From Noviherbaspirillum sedimenti (GTDB lineage: Bacteria > Pseudomonadota > Gammaproteobacteria > Burkholderiales > Burkholderiaceae_D), in contig NZ_QYUQ01000002.1 in the NCBI RefSeq assembly GCF_003590835.1, positions 3,534,001 through 3,598,000 on the forward strand: a stretch of 64,000 nt of DNA. Direction: 5' to 3'. Below are positions 36,171 to 44,779 of this stretch, in pieces. A model generated the notes under the pieces. It saw nothing but the letters and a program-made list of their open reading frames with translations, did not search any database and had not been told where the DNA came from. Position 1 is the first letter of the stretch; the number at the start of each line of letters is the position of its first letter. The translations under genes and the position numbers were made by a program.

Positions 36171-36569
36171 TCAGAACGAGCCTTTCACAGGGCCATCCTT
36201 GGTCAGGCTTTCCGCTTCTTCGACCAGGATCGGCACGCCCATGGCGACCGAGTGGATGCCGACTACCGAGACCATTTGCAGCAAGGCCAGGATCTGTTCC
36301 TTGCTGGCGCCCAGTTCCAGCGCCTTGCGGATATGACGGCGCACGCCTGGTGCATACATATGAGTGCAGGAAGCATCGACCGCGATGGCAATGAATTCCA
36401 GGGTGAGCGGATCGAACAGCCCCTTGCGCACGGCATGCGCGTTCATCTGCATGAATTTTTCGAGCCAGGCTTCGTCGAGCTCGGCGAGCGTGTTCCAAGC
36501 GGGATTCCAGTTGCCGATGCTGCGCATGTGGTCGCAGATCGGGGTGGCAGTATCTTTAGCAGTATCCAT
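36171..36569 (-). CDS. Carboxymuconolactone decarboxylase-like (AhpD-fold) protein
   Basis: A 132-aa all-helical protein of the CMD/AhpD family. The active-site region reads A-V-D-A-S-C-T-H-M-Y, with one Cys and a nearby His; the second Cys of AhpD peroxidases is absent. That favours a decarboxylase-like or non-redox role. The family helix R-R-H-I-R-K-A-L-E-L-G-A-S follows. It is the first gene of the leftward unit (this gene, MFS copy 2, SDR, perhaps EamA) divergent from the AraC regulator. GGAGGAGAT precedes its ATG. Confidence 0.85.
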   Translation of the reverse strand: MDTAKDTATPICDHMRSIGNWNPAWNTLAELDEAWLEKFMQMNAHAVRKGLFDPLTLEFIAIAVDASCTHMYAPGVRRHIRKALELGASKEQILALLQMVSVVGIHSVAMGVPILVEEAESLTKDGPVKGSF

Positions 36570-36635
36570 ATCTCCTCCAGTATCGGGACTGGTTGTTCAT
36601 TTATTCATGAGCGCGGTATGAAAGCCGCGCAATAA

Positions 36636-36699
36636 AGTATCGAAGATTTTTTATCGCCATGATTTACAATTCGGGACAGGTAATTTACCGATTGGGACA
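36636..36699 (-). promoter_or_regulatory. Candidate AraC-type activator site and leftward promoter
   Basis: Read leftward, TGTCCC (36699-36694) and TGTCCC (36678-36673) repeat directly with a 21-bp period, and a -10-like GATACT (36641-36636) follows 31 nt later. The architecture equals that at 29728-29791. The upstream half-site ends 4 bp before the ATG of the divergent AraC gene (36703), so binding could activate the leftward operon and repress the regulator itself. Confidence 0.65.
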
Positions 36700-36702
36700 A
36701 TC

Positions 36703-37722
36703 ATGCCGATGCTGATTCGCAGCGCTTCCTTGAACAACTATGTCGACGTGGCGCGCGCGCTTGGGATCGATCCATTCGCGCAATTGAAAGCGGCGCGAAT
36801 TGCGGCGACTTGCCTGAATAATCCCGATATCAAGATTTCCCTTGCTGCGGTTGGACGGCTGCTGGAGAGCTCGGCCCATGCGGCAGGCGTCGAGGATTTC
36901 GGCTTGCGGATGGCGGAAAACCGGTATTTGTCGAATCTTGGGCCGATCGCTCTGGCGGCGCGCGAAGAGCCGACGATCCGCAAGGCGCTGGAAGCGATGC
37001 AACGCTATCTGCCCTTGCATAACGATGGCATGAGCATGCTGATTGAGGATATCGGCGGCCTGGCTGTGCTGCGCGCGGAGTATATGGCCGCGGGCGGGGC
37101 GCCGCTGCGGCAGGCAATCGAACTGGCAAACGGCGTGTTGTTTCGCTATCTGCGTGGCTTTCTCGGAAATGCCTGGGCGCCCCGCATGGTGTGCTTCCGC
37201 CACGCCGCTCCAAAGGACATGACGACGCATCGGCGGCTGTTCGGCCGGCGCCTGGAATTTTCCCGCGAGTTTGACGGCATCGTGTGCAATGCCGCCGACC
37301 TCGAAGCTTCGATGCCGAATTCTGATCCGGTCGCGGCGCGCTACGTTCACCAGTATCTGCAAACCCTCAATGCGCAGCAGAGCGCGACGGTGCAGGGCAA
37401 GGTACGGGAACTTATCTGGGTGCTGCTGCCCAGCGGACGCTGCTCGGTCGAACAGGTGGCCAAACATCTCGGCGTCGACAGACGCACCATTCACCGGCAC
37501 CTGGTCCAGCAAGGCGAGACATTTTCGACGCAATTGGAACAGGTGCGCCGCGAACTCGCCGCCCGCTATATTGCTGACCGCAACCGGCCGTTGAGCGAAG
37601 TTGCGGGCCTGCTCGGGTTTTCCGCGCCATCGGCGTTCTCGCGTTGGTTTGCCCAGCATTTTGGCTGCAGCGCAACTGCCTGGCGTGCAAGCGGCCATAA
37701 AAATGTGCCGGATGCCTTGTAG
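36703..37722 (+). CDS. AraC-family transcriptional regulator
   Basis: A 339-aa regulator. The N-terminal 190 residues match the arabinose-binding-like domain (PF12625 type) found in OruR/ArgR-like AraC proteins, starting with I-R-S-A-S-L-N-N-Y. The C-terminal about 100 residues hold two helix-turn-helix motifs: V-A-K-H-L-G-V-D-R-R-T-I-H-R-H-L and the signature L-S-E-V-A-G-L-L-G-F-S-A-P-S-A-F-S-R-W-F. It is divergent from the CMD/MFS/SDR operon, and a direct-repeat site lies between them. It is therefore the likely activator of that operon and a candidate regulator of the LAL gene (inference). Confidence 0.92.
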   Translation: MPMLIRSASLNNYVDVARALGIDPFAQLKAARIAATCLNNPDIKISLAAVGRLLESSAHAAGVEDFGLRMAENRYLSNLGPIALAAREEPTIRKALEAMQRYLPLHNDGMSMLIEDIGGLAVLRAEYMAAGGAPLRQAIELANGVLFRYLRGFLGNAWAPRMVCFRHAAPKDMTTHRRLFGRRLEFSREFDGIVCNAADLEASMPNSDPVAARYVHQYLQTLNAQQSATVQGKVRELIWVLLPSGRCSVEQVAKHLGVDRRTIHRHLVQQGETFSTQLEQVRRELAARYIADRNRPLSEVAGLLGFSAPSAFSRWFAQHFGCSATAWRASGHKNVPDAL

Positions 37723-38038
37723 ATAGAAGATTCCGAACAGGTTCTGCGCGTCATAGGTTGCAGCGCGCCTTGCATCTTTGCCATACGTCTTGAACCTTTG
37801 TCATCCCGAACGCAGCGAAAGGCGCGCCCGGGATGAAAATAAATTGCTCTTTTTTACGCAGCCGCGCTGGGCGCTGCCAGTCGCCTCTCCCCTGCCTCCC
37901 CCCACCCCCCCGTCGCTGGGGGGCATGGGTTTGACTCCTGTCTTGATAATTGCCCCAAGCTCATTCCGGGTTGGCGTTGGCGTACCCGGAATAGCCGCTT
38001 TGCAGACCAATTTAAACAAGATGAAGGGGCGAGACAAA
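37723..38038 (+). other. Intergenic region before the DUF1302 operon
   Basis: 316 bp. It contains GC-rich hairpin copy D (37905-37923) and a perfect 9-bp inverted repeat, ATTCCGGGT (37963-37971) with ACCCGGAAT (37984-37992), 46 bp before the start codon, which may be an operator or leader hairpin. No TGTCCC site and no convincing -35/-10 pair are seen. Confidence 0.45.
37905..37923. repeat. GC-rich hairpin repeat, copy D
   Basis: Seven C residues, GTCGCT and six G residues form a hairpin like copies A-C. Confidence 0.4.
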
Positions 38039-39739
38039 ATGAATAAAAGGAGACACTCGATTGGCGCGATGCGTTTGCAGCCGCTTGCCATGGCGGTCAG
38101 CATGGCATTCCTCGCGGCAGGCAACGCCGCGGCCTTCGAGATTGAAACAGGCAATCCGGACGTTTCCGTCCGCTGGGACAACACCGTTCGCTACAACGTC
38201 GCTACGCGCGTTGGGGAACGAGACAGCAGAATCGCCAATAACCAATTGTTCGACGAGGGTGACTTCAGCTTCGACAAGGGCGATCTGGTGGCCAACCGCC
38301 TCGATTTGCTGACCGAACTCGACGTTGTCTACAAGAAGAATTTTGGTTTTCGGGTGAGCGCTGCAGGCTGGGCCGACGCCGCCTATGGCTCTGCCAGCAA
38401 GGCCAATCCTGCGCTGCCGGCTATCACGAACAGCTACGTCAATCGGCAATTCAGCAACTACACCAAGCGCTTTTACCACGGCCCGTCCGGCGAGATTCTT
38501 GACGCCTTCCTGTTTGCCGGCATCGATGCCGGCGAAGTCCCTGTGAAAATGAAACTGGGCAGGCACACGGTGTTCTGGGGTGAGTCACTGTTCCTGGGGG
38601 GCGCGCTGCACAGCGTTTCCTATGCGCAGAACCCGCTGGATCTGCAAAAGGGTTCCGCGACGCCAGGCGTGGAGGCAAAAGAGCTGTTCCGTCCGCTCAA
38701 CCAGCTCTCCGCCCAGGCGCAATTGACCAACGACTTGTCGGTATCTGGCCAGTACTTCTTGGAATGGGACGCTTACCGTTACCCGGAAGGTGGCACCTAC
38801 CTCGGTCCGGCTGACTTTGGATTCAACGGTCCGGACCGCGTCTTTGCCGGGCCGCCGCTGAACGTCGTCACTCGCGCCAATGCGCTCGAGCCGAAGAATA
38901 GCGGCGAATTCGGCCTCAGCGCCCGCTGGTCGCCCGAGGCGCTTGACGGCACGGTCGGTTTTTATTATCGCCAATTTGCCGACAAGCTTCCGCAGCCACT
39001 CATTACCCAGATTGCACCCACGCCGCAATACAGGCTCATCTATGCCGACAAAGTCGATCTGTTCGGCGTCAGCCTGGCCAAGAACATCGGCGGCGTAAGT
39101 GTCGGTTCCGAGCTTTCCTATCGCCGCAATACACCGCTGTCGCCGCGACTCCTGGGCCCGGCGCCCGGCATTCCGGCACAGGGCGAAACCAACGGTCCGC
39201 GTGGCGATACCTTCCACGGCCTCATCAATGCCCTGGGCACAATTGGCAGGACACCGCTGTTCGACGCCGCCAGCTGGTCCGGCGAGTTGACCTGGGCTCA
39301 TTGGGACAAGGTGCGTACCGGCGCATCGCTGTTCAATGCCGAAGGCTTTTTCTGCACGGTCAACGTCCCCGGCGTTGGTGCGCGCCCGGGCGACAGGAGA
39401 GACGGTTGCGCGACGAAGAACTTCTTCGGCATGGCACTGGCCTTTACGCCGACCTGGTATCAGGTCATACCCGGCGTAGACCTGTCGGCGCCGATGGCCT
39501 ATTCGCGCGGCTTGAAGGGCAACGCGCCGACAATCTTCGGTGGTAACGAAGACAACGGCAACTTCAGCCTCGGCCTTGGCGCCGATATCCATCAGAAGTA
39601 TCGCGTTGATCTGAAATACGTCGGCTATTTCGGTCGTCTCAACACCTATGGCACCAACACCGTGGTCAGCCAAAACGGCTTTTCGAGCGTGTTGCAGGAT
39701 CGCGACTTTGTCAGTCTGACACTTAAAACTACATTCTAG
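38039..39739 (+). CDS. DUF1302 outer-membrane protein
   Basis: A 566-aa protein with a signal peptide (about 1-34, ending N-A-A-A) and a beta-rich body typical of the DUF1302 family, ending in an aromatic C-terminus (L-T-L-K-T-T-F) as outer-membrane barrels do. The ATG at 38039 is preceded by AAGGGGCGAG and by the signal peptide; the frame is open further upstream without support. It is the first gene of a four-gene unit with DUF1329, a YCF48-like protein and an MMPL exporter. This set recurs in proteobacteria near lipid, sterol or aromatic degradation genes. It is probably the outer-membrane part of a transport system for a hydrophobic compound (inference). Confidence 0.88.
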   Translation: MNKRRHSIGAMRLQPLAMAVSMAFLAAGNAAAFEIETGNPDVSVRWDNTVRYNVATRVGERDSRIANNQLFDEGDFSFDKGDLVANRLDLLTELDVVYKKNFGFRVSAAGWADAAYGSASKANPALPAITNSYVNRQFSNYTKRFYHGPSGEILDAFLFAGIDAGEVPVKMKLGRHTVFWGESLFLGGALHSVSYAQNPLDLQKGSATPGVEAKELFRPLNQLSAQAQLTNDLSVSGQYFLEWDAYRYPEGGTYLGPADFGFNGPDRVFAGPPLNVVTRANALEPKNSGEFGLSARWSPEALDGTVGFYYRQFADKLPQPLITQIAPTPQYRLIYADKVDLFGVSLAKNIGGVSVGSELSYRRNTPLSPRLLGPAPGIPAQGETNGPRGDTFHGLINALGTIGRTPLFDAASWSGELTWAHWDKVRTGASLFNAEGFFCTVNVPGVGARPGDRRDGCATKNFFGMALAFTPTWYQVIPGVDLSAPMAYSRGLKGNAPTIFGGNEDNGNFSLGLGADIHQKYRVDLKYVGYFGRLNTYGTNTVVSQNGFSSVLQDRDFVSLTLKTTF

Positions 39740-39748
39740 GAGACATAG

Positions 39749-41095
39749 ATGCAATTCAAGAAAACCATCCTGCTTGCCGCGCTTGCGTCAAGCGCGGCAA
39801 GCATCGCTTTCGCGGGCGTTTCCGCCGACGAAGCGAAGAAGCTGGGCACAAGCCTGACGGCCGTCGGCGCCGACAAGGCGGCGAGTGCGGACGGCGCGAT
39901 CCCGGCCTACACCGGCGGTCTGACCACGCCGCCGGCGGGCTTCAAGGCCGGCGACGCGATACGTCCGGACCCGTTTGCCAGCGAAAAGCCCGTGTTCGCC
40001 ATCGATGCGAAAAATGCGGACAAGTACGCAGACAAACTCTCGGAGGGCGCCAAGGCCCTGTTGAAGAAGAATGCGGACTATCGCATCGATGTGTACAAGA
40101 CCCACCGCACCGTCGCGTTCCCCAAGTTCGTCGAGGAAAGCACGCTCAAGTGCGCAGTGAGCGCCAAGACCACTAACGGTGGACGTTCCATGGAAGGATG
40201 CCACGCCGGCTTCCCGTTCCCAATCCCGAAAACCGGGTACGAGGCGATGTGGAATCACCTGTTGCGCTTCAACTTCCCATCGACCGTTAAGTACCGCAAC
40301 TGGAATGTGGACGCGTCGGGCCGGGCCACCGTCTCCACCGAAGGCAACATTGTCCAGGAATTCCCGTACTGGGATAAGGACAAGGCGGAATCGGGCATCT
40401 ATTATCGCCAGCGCATCAGCTACACCGGTCCCGCACGCCGTGCCGGCGAGGCGATGATGATCATCGATCCGCTCGACTATGCAGAAAAAGATCGCCGCGC
40501 ATGGCTGTACCTGCCGGGTCAGCGCCGCGTGAAGGTGGCGCCGGATCTCGGACACGACACGCCGAATCCGGGTACCGCGGGTGCGAGCACGTTCGACAAC
40601 ACCTTCCTGTTCAACGGCTCGATGGATCGTTTCGACTTCAAGTTGGTCGGGAAGAAAGACATGATCGTGCCGTACAACGCCTACAAGATGGCTTATGGAT
40701 CCAAGGCAGAAGATCTGTTCAAGGCGAAATTCCTTAACCCGGATATCGTCCGCTGGGAGCAGCATCGCGTCTGGGTGGTCGAGGCGACGCTGCGCGAAGG
40801 CAAGCGTCACATTTACGCCAAGCGCACGTTCTACCTGGATGAAGACTCCTGGGCAGTTGTTGCGTCGGACGAGTACGATGCGCGCGGCCAGCTCTATCGC
40901 GCCGGCTTTGCGTACATCACGCCGTCCTATGAAGTGCCGGCTCCGACCCCCGAGCTGCATGGCGTCTACGACCTGGTTGCTGGCGTCTATTCGCTGATCG
41001 CTTATACCGCGGAGACTGGTGGCATCCGCCCGGGCAAGGCGTTGGCCGAGCGCGAGTGGTCGCCCGACTCCCTGGCCGGCAGCGGTATCCGTTAA
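39749..41095 (+). CDS. DUF1329 periplasmic protein
   Basis: A 448-aa exported protein with a signal peptide (1-22, ending A-F-A) and the DUF1329 body. Members resemble LolA/LolB lipoprotein-carrier folds, which bind hydrophobic ligands in the periplasm. Recognisable stretches are P-A-Y-T-G-G-L, M-E-G-C-H-A-G-F-P-F-P and Y-L-P-G-Q-R-R-V-K. It starts 10 bp after the DUF1302 stop with AGGAGACATAG as ribosome binding site. It probably carries a hydrophobic cargo between the MMPL pump and the DUF1302 barrel; this is inference from fold and operon. Confidence 0.9.
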   Translation: MQFKKTILLAALASSAASIAFAGVSADEAKKLGTSLTAVGADKAASADGAIPAYTGGLTTPPAGFKAGDAIRPDPFASEKPVFAIDAKNADKYADKLSEGAKALLKKNADYRIDVYKTHRTVAFPKFVEESTLKCAVSAKTTNGGRSMEGCHAGFPFPIPKTGYEAMWNHLLRFNFPSTVKYRNWNVDASGRATVSTEGNIVQEFPYWDKDKAESGIYYRQRISYTGPARRAGEAMMIIDPLDYAEKDRRAWLYLPGQRRVKVAPDLGHDTPNPGTAGASTFDNTFLFNGSMDRFDFKLVGKKDMIVPYNAYKMAYGSKAEDLFKAKFLNPDIVRWEQHRVWVVEATLREGKRHIYAKRTFYLDEDSWAVVASDEYDARGQLYRAGFAYITPSYEVPAPTPELHGVYDLVAGVYSLIAYTAETGGIRPGKALAEREWSPDSLAGSGIR

Positions 41096-41104
41096 TTGCA
41101 AGTC

Positions 41105-42184
41105 ATGCGCAATCAACTGATGGCGGCAAAGCTGGCCGCCCTGGCCCTCGCGCTTCCCCTGGCTGCTTCGGCAGCCACTTTCCAGGACGTGCTCGACACG
41201 CCCGCGAAAGAGAGCGCCCTGGCCGCGAGATCCCTGCTCAACGGCGTCGTCGGCGCGGGCAAGCGTGTTGTCGCCGTTGGCCAGCGGGGCCATATCGTGT
41301 ACTCGGACGACCAGGGCAAGTCGTGGCGCCAGGCCAGCGTGCCGGTCAGTTCGGACCTGCTGGCGGTGACGTTTTCGTCACCGCAAAAAGGCTGGGCTGT
41401 CGGCCATGACGGCGTGGTGCTGCATACCGCCGATGGCGGCGCAAACTGGGTCAAGCAACTGGACGGCAGCAGCGCCGCCAAGGTTCTGGAGTCGTTCTAT
41501 GCAAAGCAGGCTGCGACGGGCGAACTGGGTTCGTCCGAGCAGTCGGCGGCGCTGGTCGAAGAAGTCGCACGCCTTGCCAGGCAGGGCGCAGAGACGCCCT
41601 TCCTCGACGTCTGGTTTGCCGATGACAACACCGGCTTCATCGTTGGCGCCTTCAACCTGATCTTCCGTACCGGCGACGGCGGAAAGACCTGGGAGCCTTG
41701 GTTCCATCGCACCGAGAATCCGACCCGCATGCACCTGTACGCAATCCGCCAGGTCGGCGGCGCACTGTACATCAGCGGCGAGCAGGGGCTCGTGCTCAAG
41801 CTCGATGAGGCGGGCAAACGCTTCGCGGCAATGGATACCGGCTATCGTGGGACCTATTTCGGCGTCAATGGCAACAAAGATGCCGTGGTGGTGTTCGGCC
41901 TGCGCGGCAATGCCTATCGCAGCATCGATGGCGGCAGGCAGTGGGCGAAGATTGAAACCGGCTTGCAGGACGGGATTACAGGCGCCACGACCTGCGGCGC
42001 CAACCGCCTGGTCCTGATCAGCCAGTCGGGCCGCATGCTGGCGAGCGACGATGCGGGTGAGCGTTTCCGTCCGGTCAAGCTGGCTCAGCCCGGCCCCGCT
42101 TCGGCTATCGCCTGCGTTTCGGGCGATGTTGTTGTCATCGCCGGACCACGCGGTGTTCACGCACACGCATTCGACATCAAGTAA
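41105..42184 (+). CDS. YCF48-like beta-propeller exported protein
   Basis: A 359-aa protein with a signal peptide (about 1-24, ending A-S-A-A) and repeated BNR/YCF48 blades: S-D-D-Q-G-K-S-W, T-A-D-G-G-A-N-W, R-T-G-D-G-G-K-T-W and S-I-D-G-G-R-Q-W. It forms a periplasmic or outer-membrane-attached propeller. The ATG at 41105 is preferred; a TTG directly after the preceding stop (41096) would add three residues. In this operon type the propeller is a constant partner of the MMPL pump, likely as an assembly or specificity factor (inference). Confidence 0.88.
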   Translation: MRNQLMAAKLAALALALPLAASAATFQDVLDTPAKESALAARSLLNGVVGAGKRVVAVGQRGHIVYSDDQGKSWRQASVPVSSDLLAVTFSSPQKGWAVGHDGVVLHTADGGANWVKQLDGSSAAKVLESFYAKQAATGELGSSEQSAALVEEVARLARQGAETPFLDVWFADDNTGFIVGAFNLIFRTGDGGKTWEPWFHRTENPTRMHLYAIRQVGGALYISGEQGLVLKLDEAGKRFAAMDTGYRGTYFGVNGNKDAVVVFGLRGNAYRSIDGGRQWAKIETGLQDGITGATTCGANRLVLISQSGRMLASDDAGERFRPVKLAQPGPASAIACVSGDVVVIAGPRGVHAHAFDIK

Positions 42185-42263
42185 AGCAATACTCATCACG
42201 GCGGCGCACGCACCACGTGTGCCGGCGTTCGCATAAGAAAACGTCTCAGGAGATGTGAACGAA

Positions 42264-44711
42264 ATGGCTGTTTCTACAGATTTGATGGATAGGATGCCGG
42301 TCGTACGGTCGCTTGAGGATTTCGATCCGAAATCCGGCAACGCACTGGAACGGCTGATTTTCAACCATCGCCTGAGCGTCATGATCGCCTGTGCGGTGAT
42401 CACGCTGCTGCTCGCGGCGGGAGCGGCGATGAAGCTGACACTCAATGCCAGCTTCGAAAAAATGATTCCGCAGAGCCAGCCATACATCAAGAATTATCTC
42501 GACAACAAGGAGGAATTGCGCGGCCTGGGCAATACGCTGCGCATCGTTGTCGAAAATACCAATGGCGACATCTTCGATCCCAATTATCAGGAAGCCCTGC
42601 GCAAGATCAATGACGAGCTTTTCCTCACCCCGGGCGTCGACCGCGCGTGGGTGAAGTCCCTGTGGACGCCGGGTGTTCGCTGGAACGAAGTCACCGAGGA
42701 AGGCCTGCGCGGCGGCCCGGTGATGCCGGACTCCTATGATGGTTCGCCAAAAGCCACGGAACAGCTGCGCTTGAATATCGCGCGCGCCGGTATTGTCGGG
42801 CGCATGGTCGGTAATGACTTCAAGTCAAGCATGATCATCGTGCCCCTGATGGAAAAAGATCCGGCCACCGGAAAGGCGATCGATTACCGTTCGCTGTCGC
42901 GCGTACTTGAAGACAATATTCGAGCCAGGTTCGAGCGCGACTCCGGCGGCAACGTGCGCATCCACATCATCGGTTTCGCCAAGCTGGTGGGCGACCTGAT
43001 CGACGGCTTGAGCCAGGTGATGAGTTTCTTCGCCGCCGCAGCGCTGATCGCGATCGCCATCATCTATCTGTATACGCGCTGCGTGCGCAGCACCGCGCTA
43101 GTAATTGCCTGTTCGGTGATTGCGGTAGCATGGCAGCTCGGCCTGGTCGCCTTGCTCGGTTTCGAACTTGATCCCTTCTCGATTCTTGTGCCTTTCCTCA
43201 TTTTCGCCATCGGCGTTTCGCACGGTGCGCAGAAGATGAACGGCATCATGCAGGACATCGGCCGCGGCACGCACCGCCTGGTGGCGGCGCGCTATACATT
43301 CCGCCGCCTGTTCCTGGCAGGGATGACGGCGCTGCTGGCCGATGCGGTCGGATTCGCCGTGCTGATGGTGATCGATATTCCGGTGATTCAGGACCTGGCG
43401 CTAACCGCGAGTATCGGCGTAGCCGTCCTGATATTCACCAACCTGATCCTCTTGCCGGTACTGCTATCCTACACTGGCGTGAGCGCTGCTGCAGCTGAAC
43501 GGAGTCTTCGCGCCGAACAGGAAGAGGCAAGCGGCAAGGGCTTCGCCGCAGCCTGGAATGCGCTCGACCGCTTTACCGAGCGACGCTGGGCGCTGGGGGC
43601 AGTCGCTGTTGCGCTTGTTTTAGGCATTGGCGGCTTTTTGGTCAGCCTGCACTTGAAGATCGGCGACCTCGAGGCAGGCGCCCCCGAATTGCGTGCCGAT
43701 TCGCGCTATAACCGCGACAACGCCTACATCGGCGCAAACTATTCGCTTTCCAGCGACCAGTTTGCAGTCATCGTGAAAACGCCGCCCGAGGGCTGCCTCA
43801 ATTACCAGACCCTGGTTGAGGCCGACCGTCTCGCGTGGAACCTGCAGCAAGTGCCGGGTGTGCAAACCACGGCCTTCCTCGGCAACGCGGTTCGGCAGAT
43901 TACCGCTGGCTCCAATGAGGGCAGTCCGAAATGGTTGACGCTGGCGCGCAACCAGGATGTATTGAATTACGGCGCACAGCAGGCTTCGGTCAACAGCCCG
44001 GACCTGTTCAACAATGATTGTTCGGTGATGCCGGTGATCGCCTACTTGACCGACCATCGCGCCGAGACTCTCGACCGCGTCGTCGCCGAGGCCAGCCGTT
44101 TCGCCGACCGGCATTCCCAGCCCGACCGCCAGTTTCTGTTGGCTGCGGGCAACGCCGGCATTGAGGCAGCCACCAATATCGTCGTGCGCGAAGCCAACCG
44201 CACCATGCTGCTGTACGTCTACGGCGCGGTGATCTTGCTTTGTCTCATCACTTTCCGCAGCTGGCGTGCCACGATCGTGGCCGTGGTGCCGCTGGTCTTG
44301 ACCTCGATTCTGTGTGAAGCGCTGATGGTGGTGCTGGGCATCGGCGTGAAAGTGGCGACGCTGCCGGTGATTGCGCTGGGTGTCGGCATCGGCGTCGACT
44401 ATGCGCTCTACCTGCTTTCCATCCAGCTGGCGCAGCAGCGCGCCGGCGAATCGCTGGCGGTGGCGTACAAGCGCTCGATCCAGTTCACCGGCAAAGTGGT
44501 GGCGCTGGTCGGCATCACCTTGGCGGCAGGCGTGGTGACCTGGGTCTGGTCGCCTATCAAGTTCCAGGCCGACATGGGCATCCTACTAACCTTCATGTTT
44601 GTTTTGAACATGATCGGTGCGCTGATCCTGATTCCGGCTTTGTCGCACTTCCTCCTGAATAAATCATCGAAGGAAGTACCTGTGCAGGCGCCGCTACAGC
44701 AGGCTGCCTGA
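42264..44711 (+). CDS. MMPL/RND-superfamily exporter
   Basis: An 815-aa inner-membrane transporter. One helix lies near 40-60, then a periplasmic domain (about 62-240), five helices (245-410), a second periplasmic domain (about 470-630) and a last block of helices (635-800). This is the two-repeat layout of MMPL/RND proteins; an A-I-G-V-S-H-G-A-Q segment in the first block and G-V-G-I-G-V-D-Y-A in the second match the family. The ATG at 42264 follows AGGAG at 11 bases; a GTG at 42255 in frame is the alternative. It is the energy-coupled part of the DUF1302 system. Confidence 0.9.
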   Translation: MAVSTDLMDRMPVVRSLEDFDPKSGNALERLIFNHRLSVMIACAVITLLLAAGAAMKLTLNASFEKMIPQSQPYIKNYLDNKEELRGLGNTLRIVVENTNGDIFDPNYQEALRKINDELFLTPGVDRAWVKSLWTPGVRWNEVTEEGLRGGPVMPDSYDGSPKATEQLRLNIARAGIVGRMVGNDFKSSMIIVPLMEKDPATGKAIDYRSLSRVLEDNIRARFERDSGGNVRIHIIGFAKLVGDLIDGLSQVMSFFAAAALIAIAIIYLYTRCVRSTALVIACSVIAVAWQLGLVALLGFELDPFSILVPFLIFAIGVSHGAQKMNGIMQDIGRGTHRLVAARYTFRRLFLAGMTALLADAVGFAVLMVIDIPVIQDLALTASIGVAVLIFTNLILLPVLLSYTGVSAAAAERSLRAEQEEASGKGFAAAWNALDRFTERRWALGAVAVALVLGIGGFLVSLHLKIGDLEAGAPELRADSRYNRDNAYIGANYSLSSDQFAVIVKTPPEGCLNYQTLVEADRLAWNLQQVPGVQTTAFLGNAVRQITAGSNEGSPKWLTLARNQDVLNYGAQQASVNSPDLFNNDCSVMPVIAYLTDHRAETLDRVVAEASRFADRHSQPDRQFLLAAGNAGIEAATNIVVREANRTMLLYVYGAVILLCLITFRSWRATIVAVVPLVLTSILCEALMVVLGIGVKVATLPVIALGVGIGVDYALYLLSIQLAQQRAGESLAVAYKRSIQFTGKVVALVGITLAAGVVTWVWSPIKFQADMGILLTFMFVLNMIGALILIPALSHFLLNKSSKEVPVQAPLQQAA

Positions 44712-44779
44712 TTATCGAATTGCGAGGCCCTCTGCTGCTCATAAGGCAGGAGGGGACCCGCGCAAGTGAAAGAAATCCT

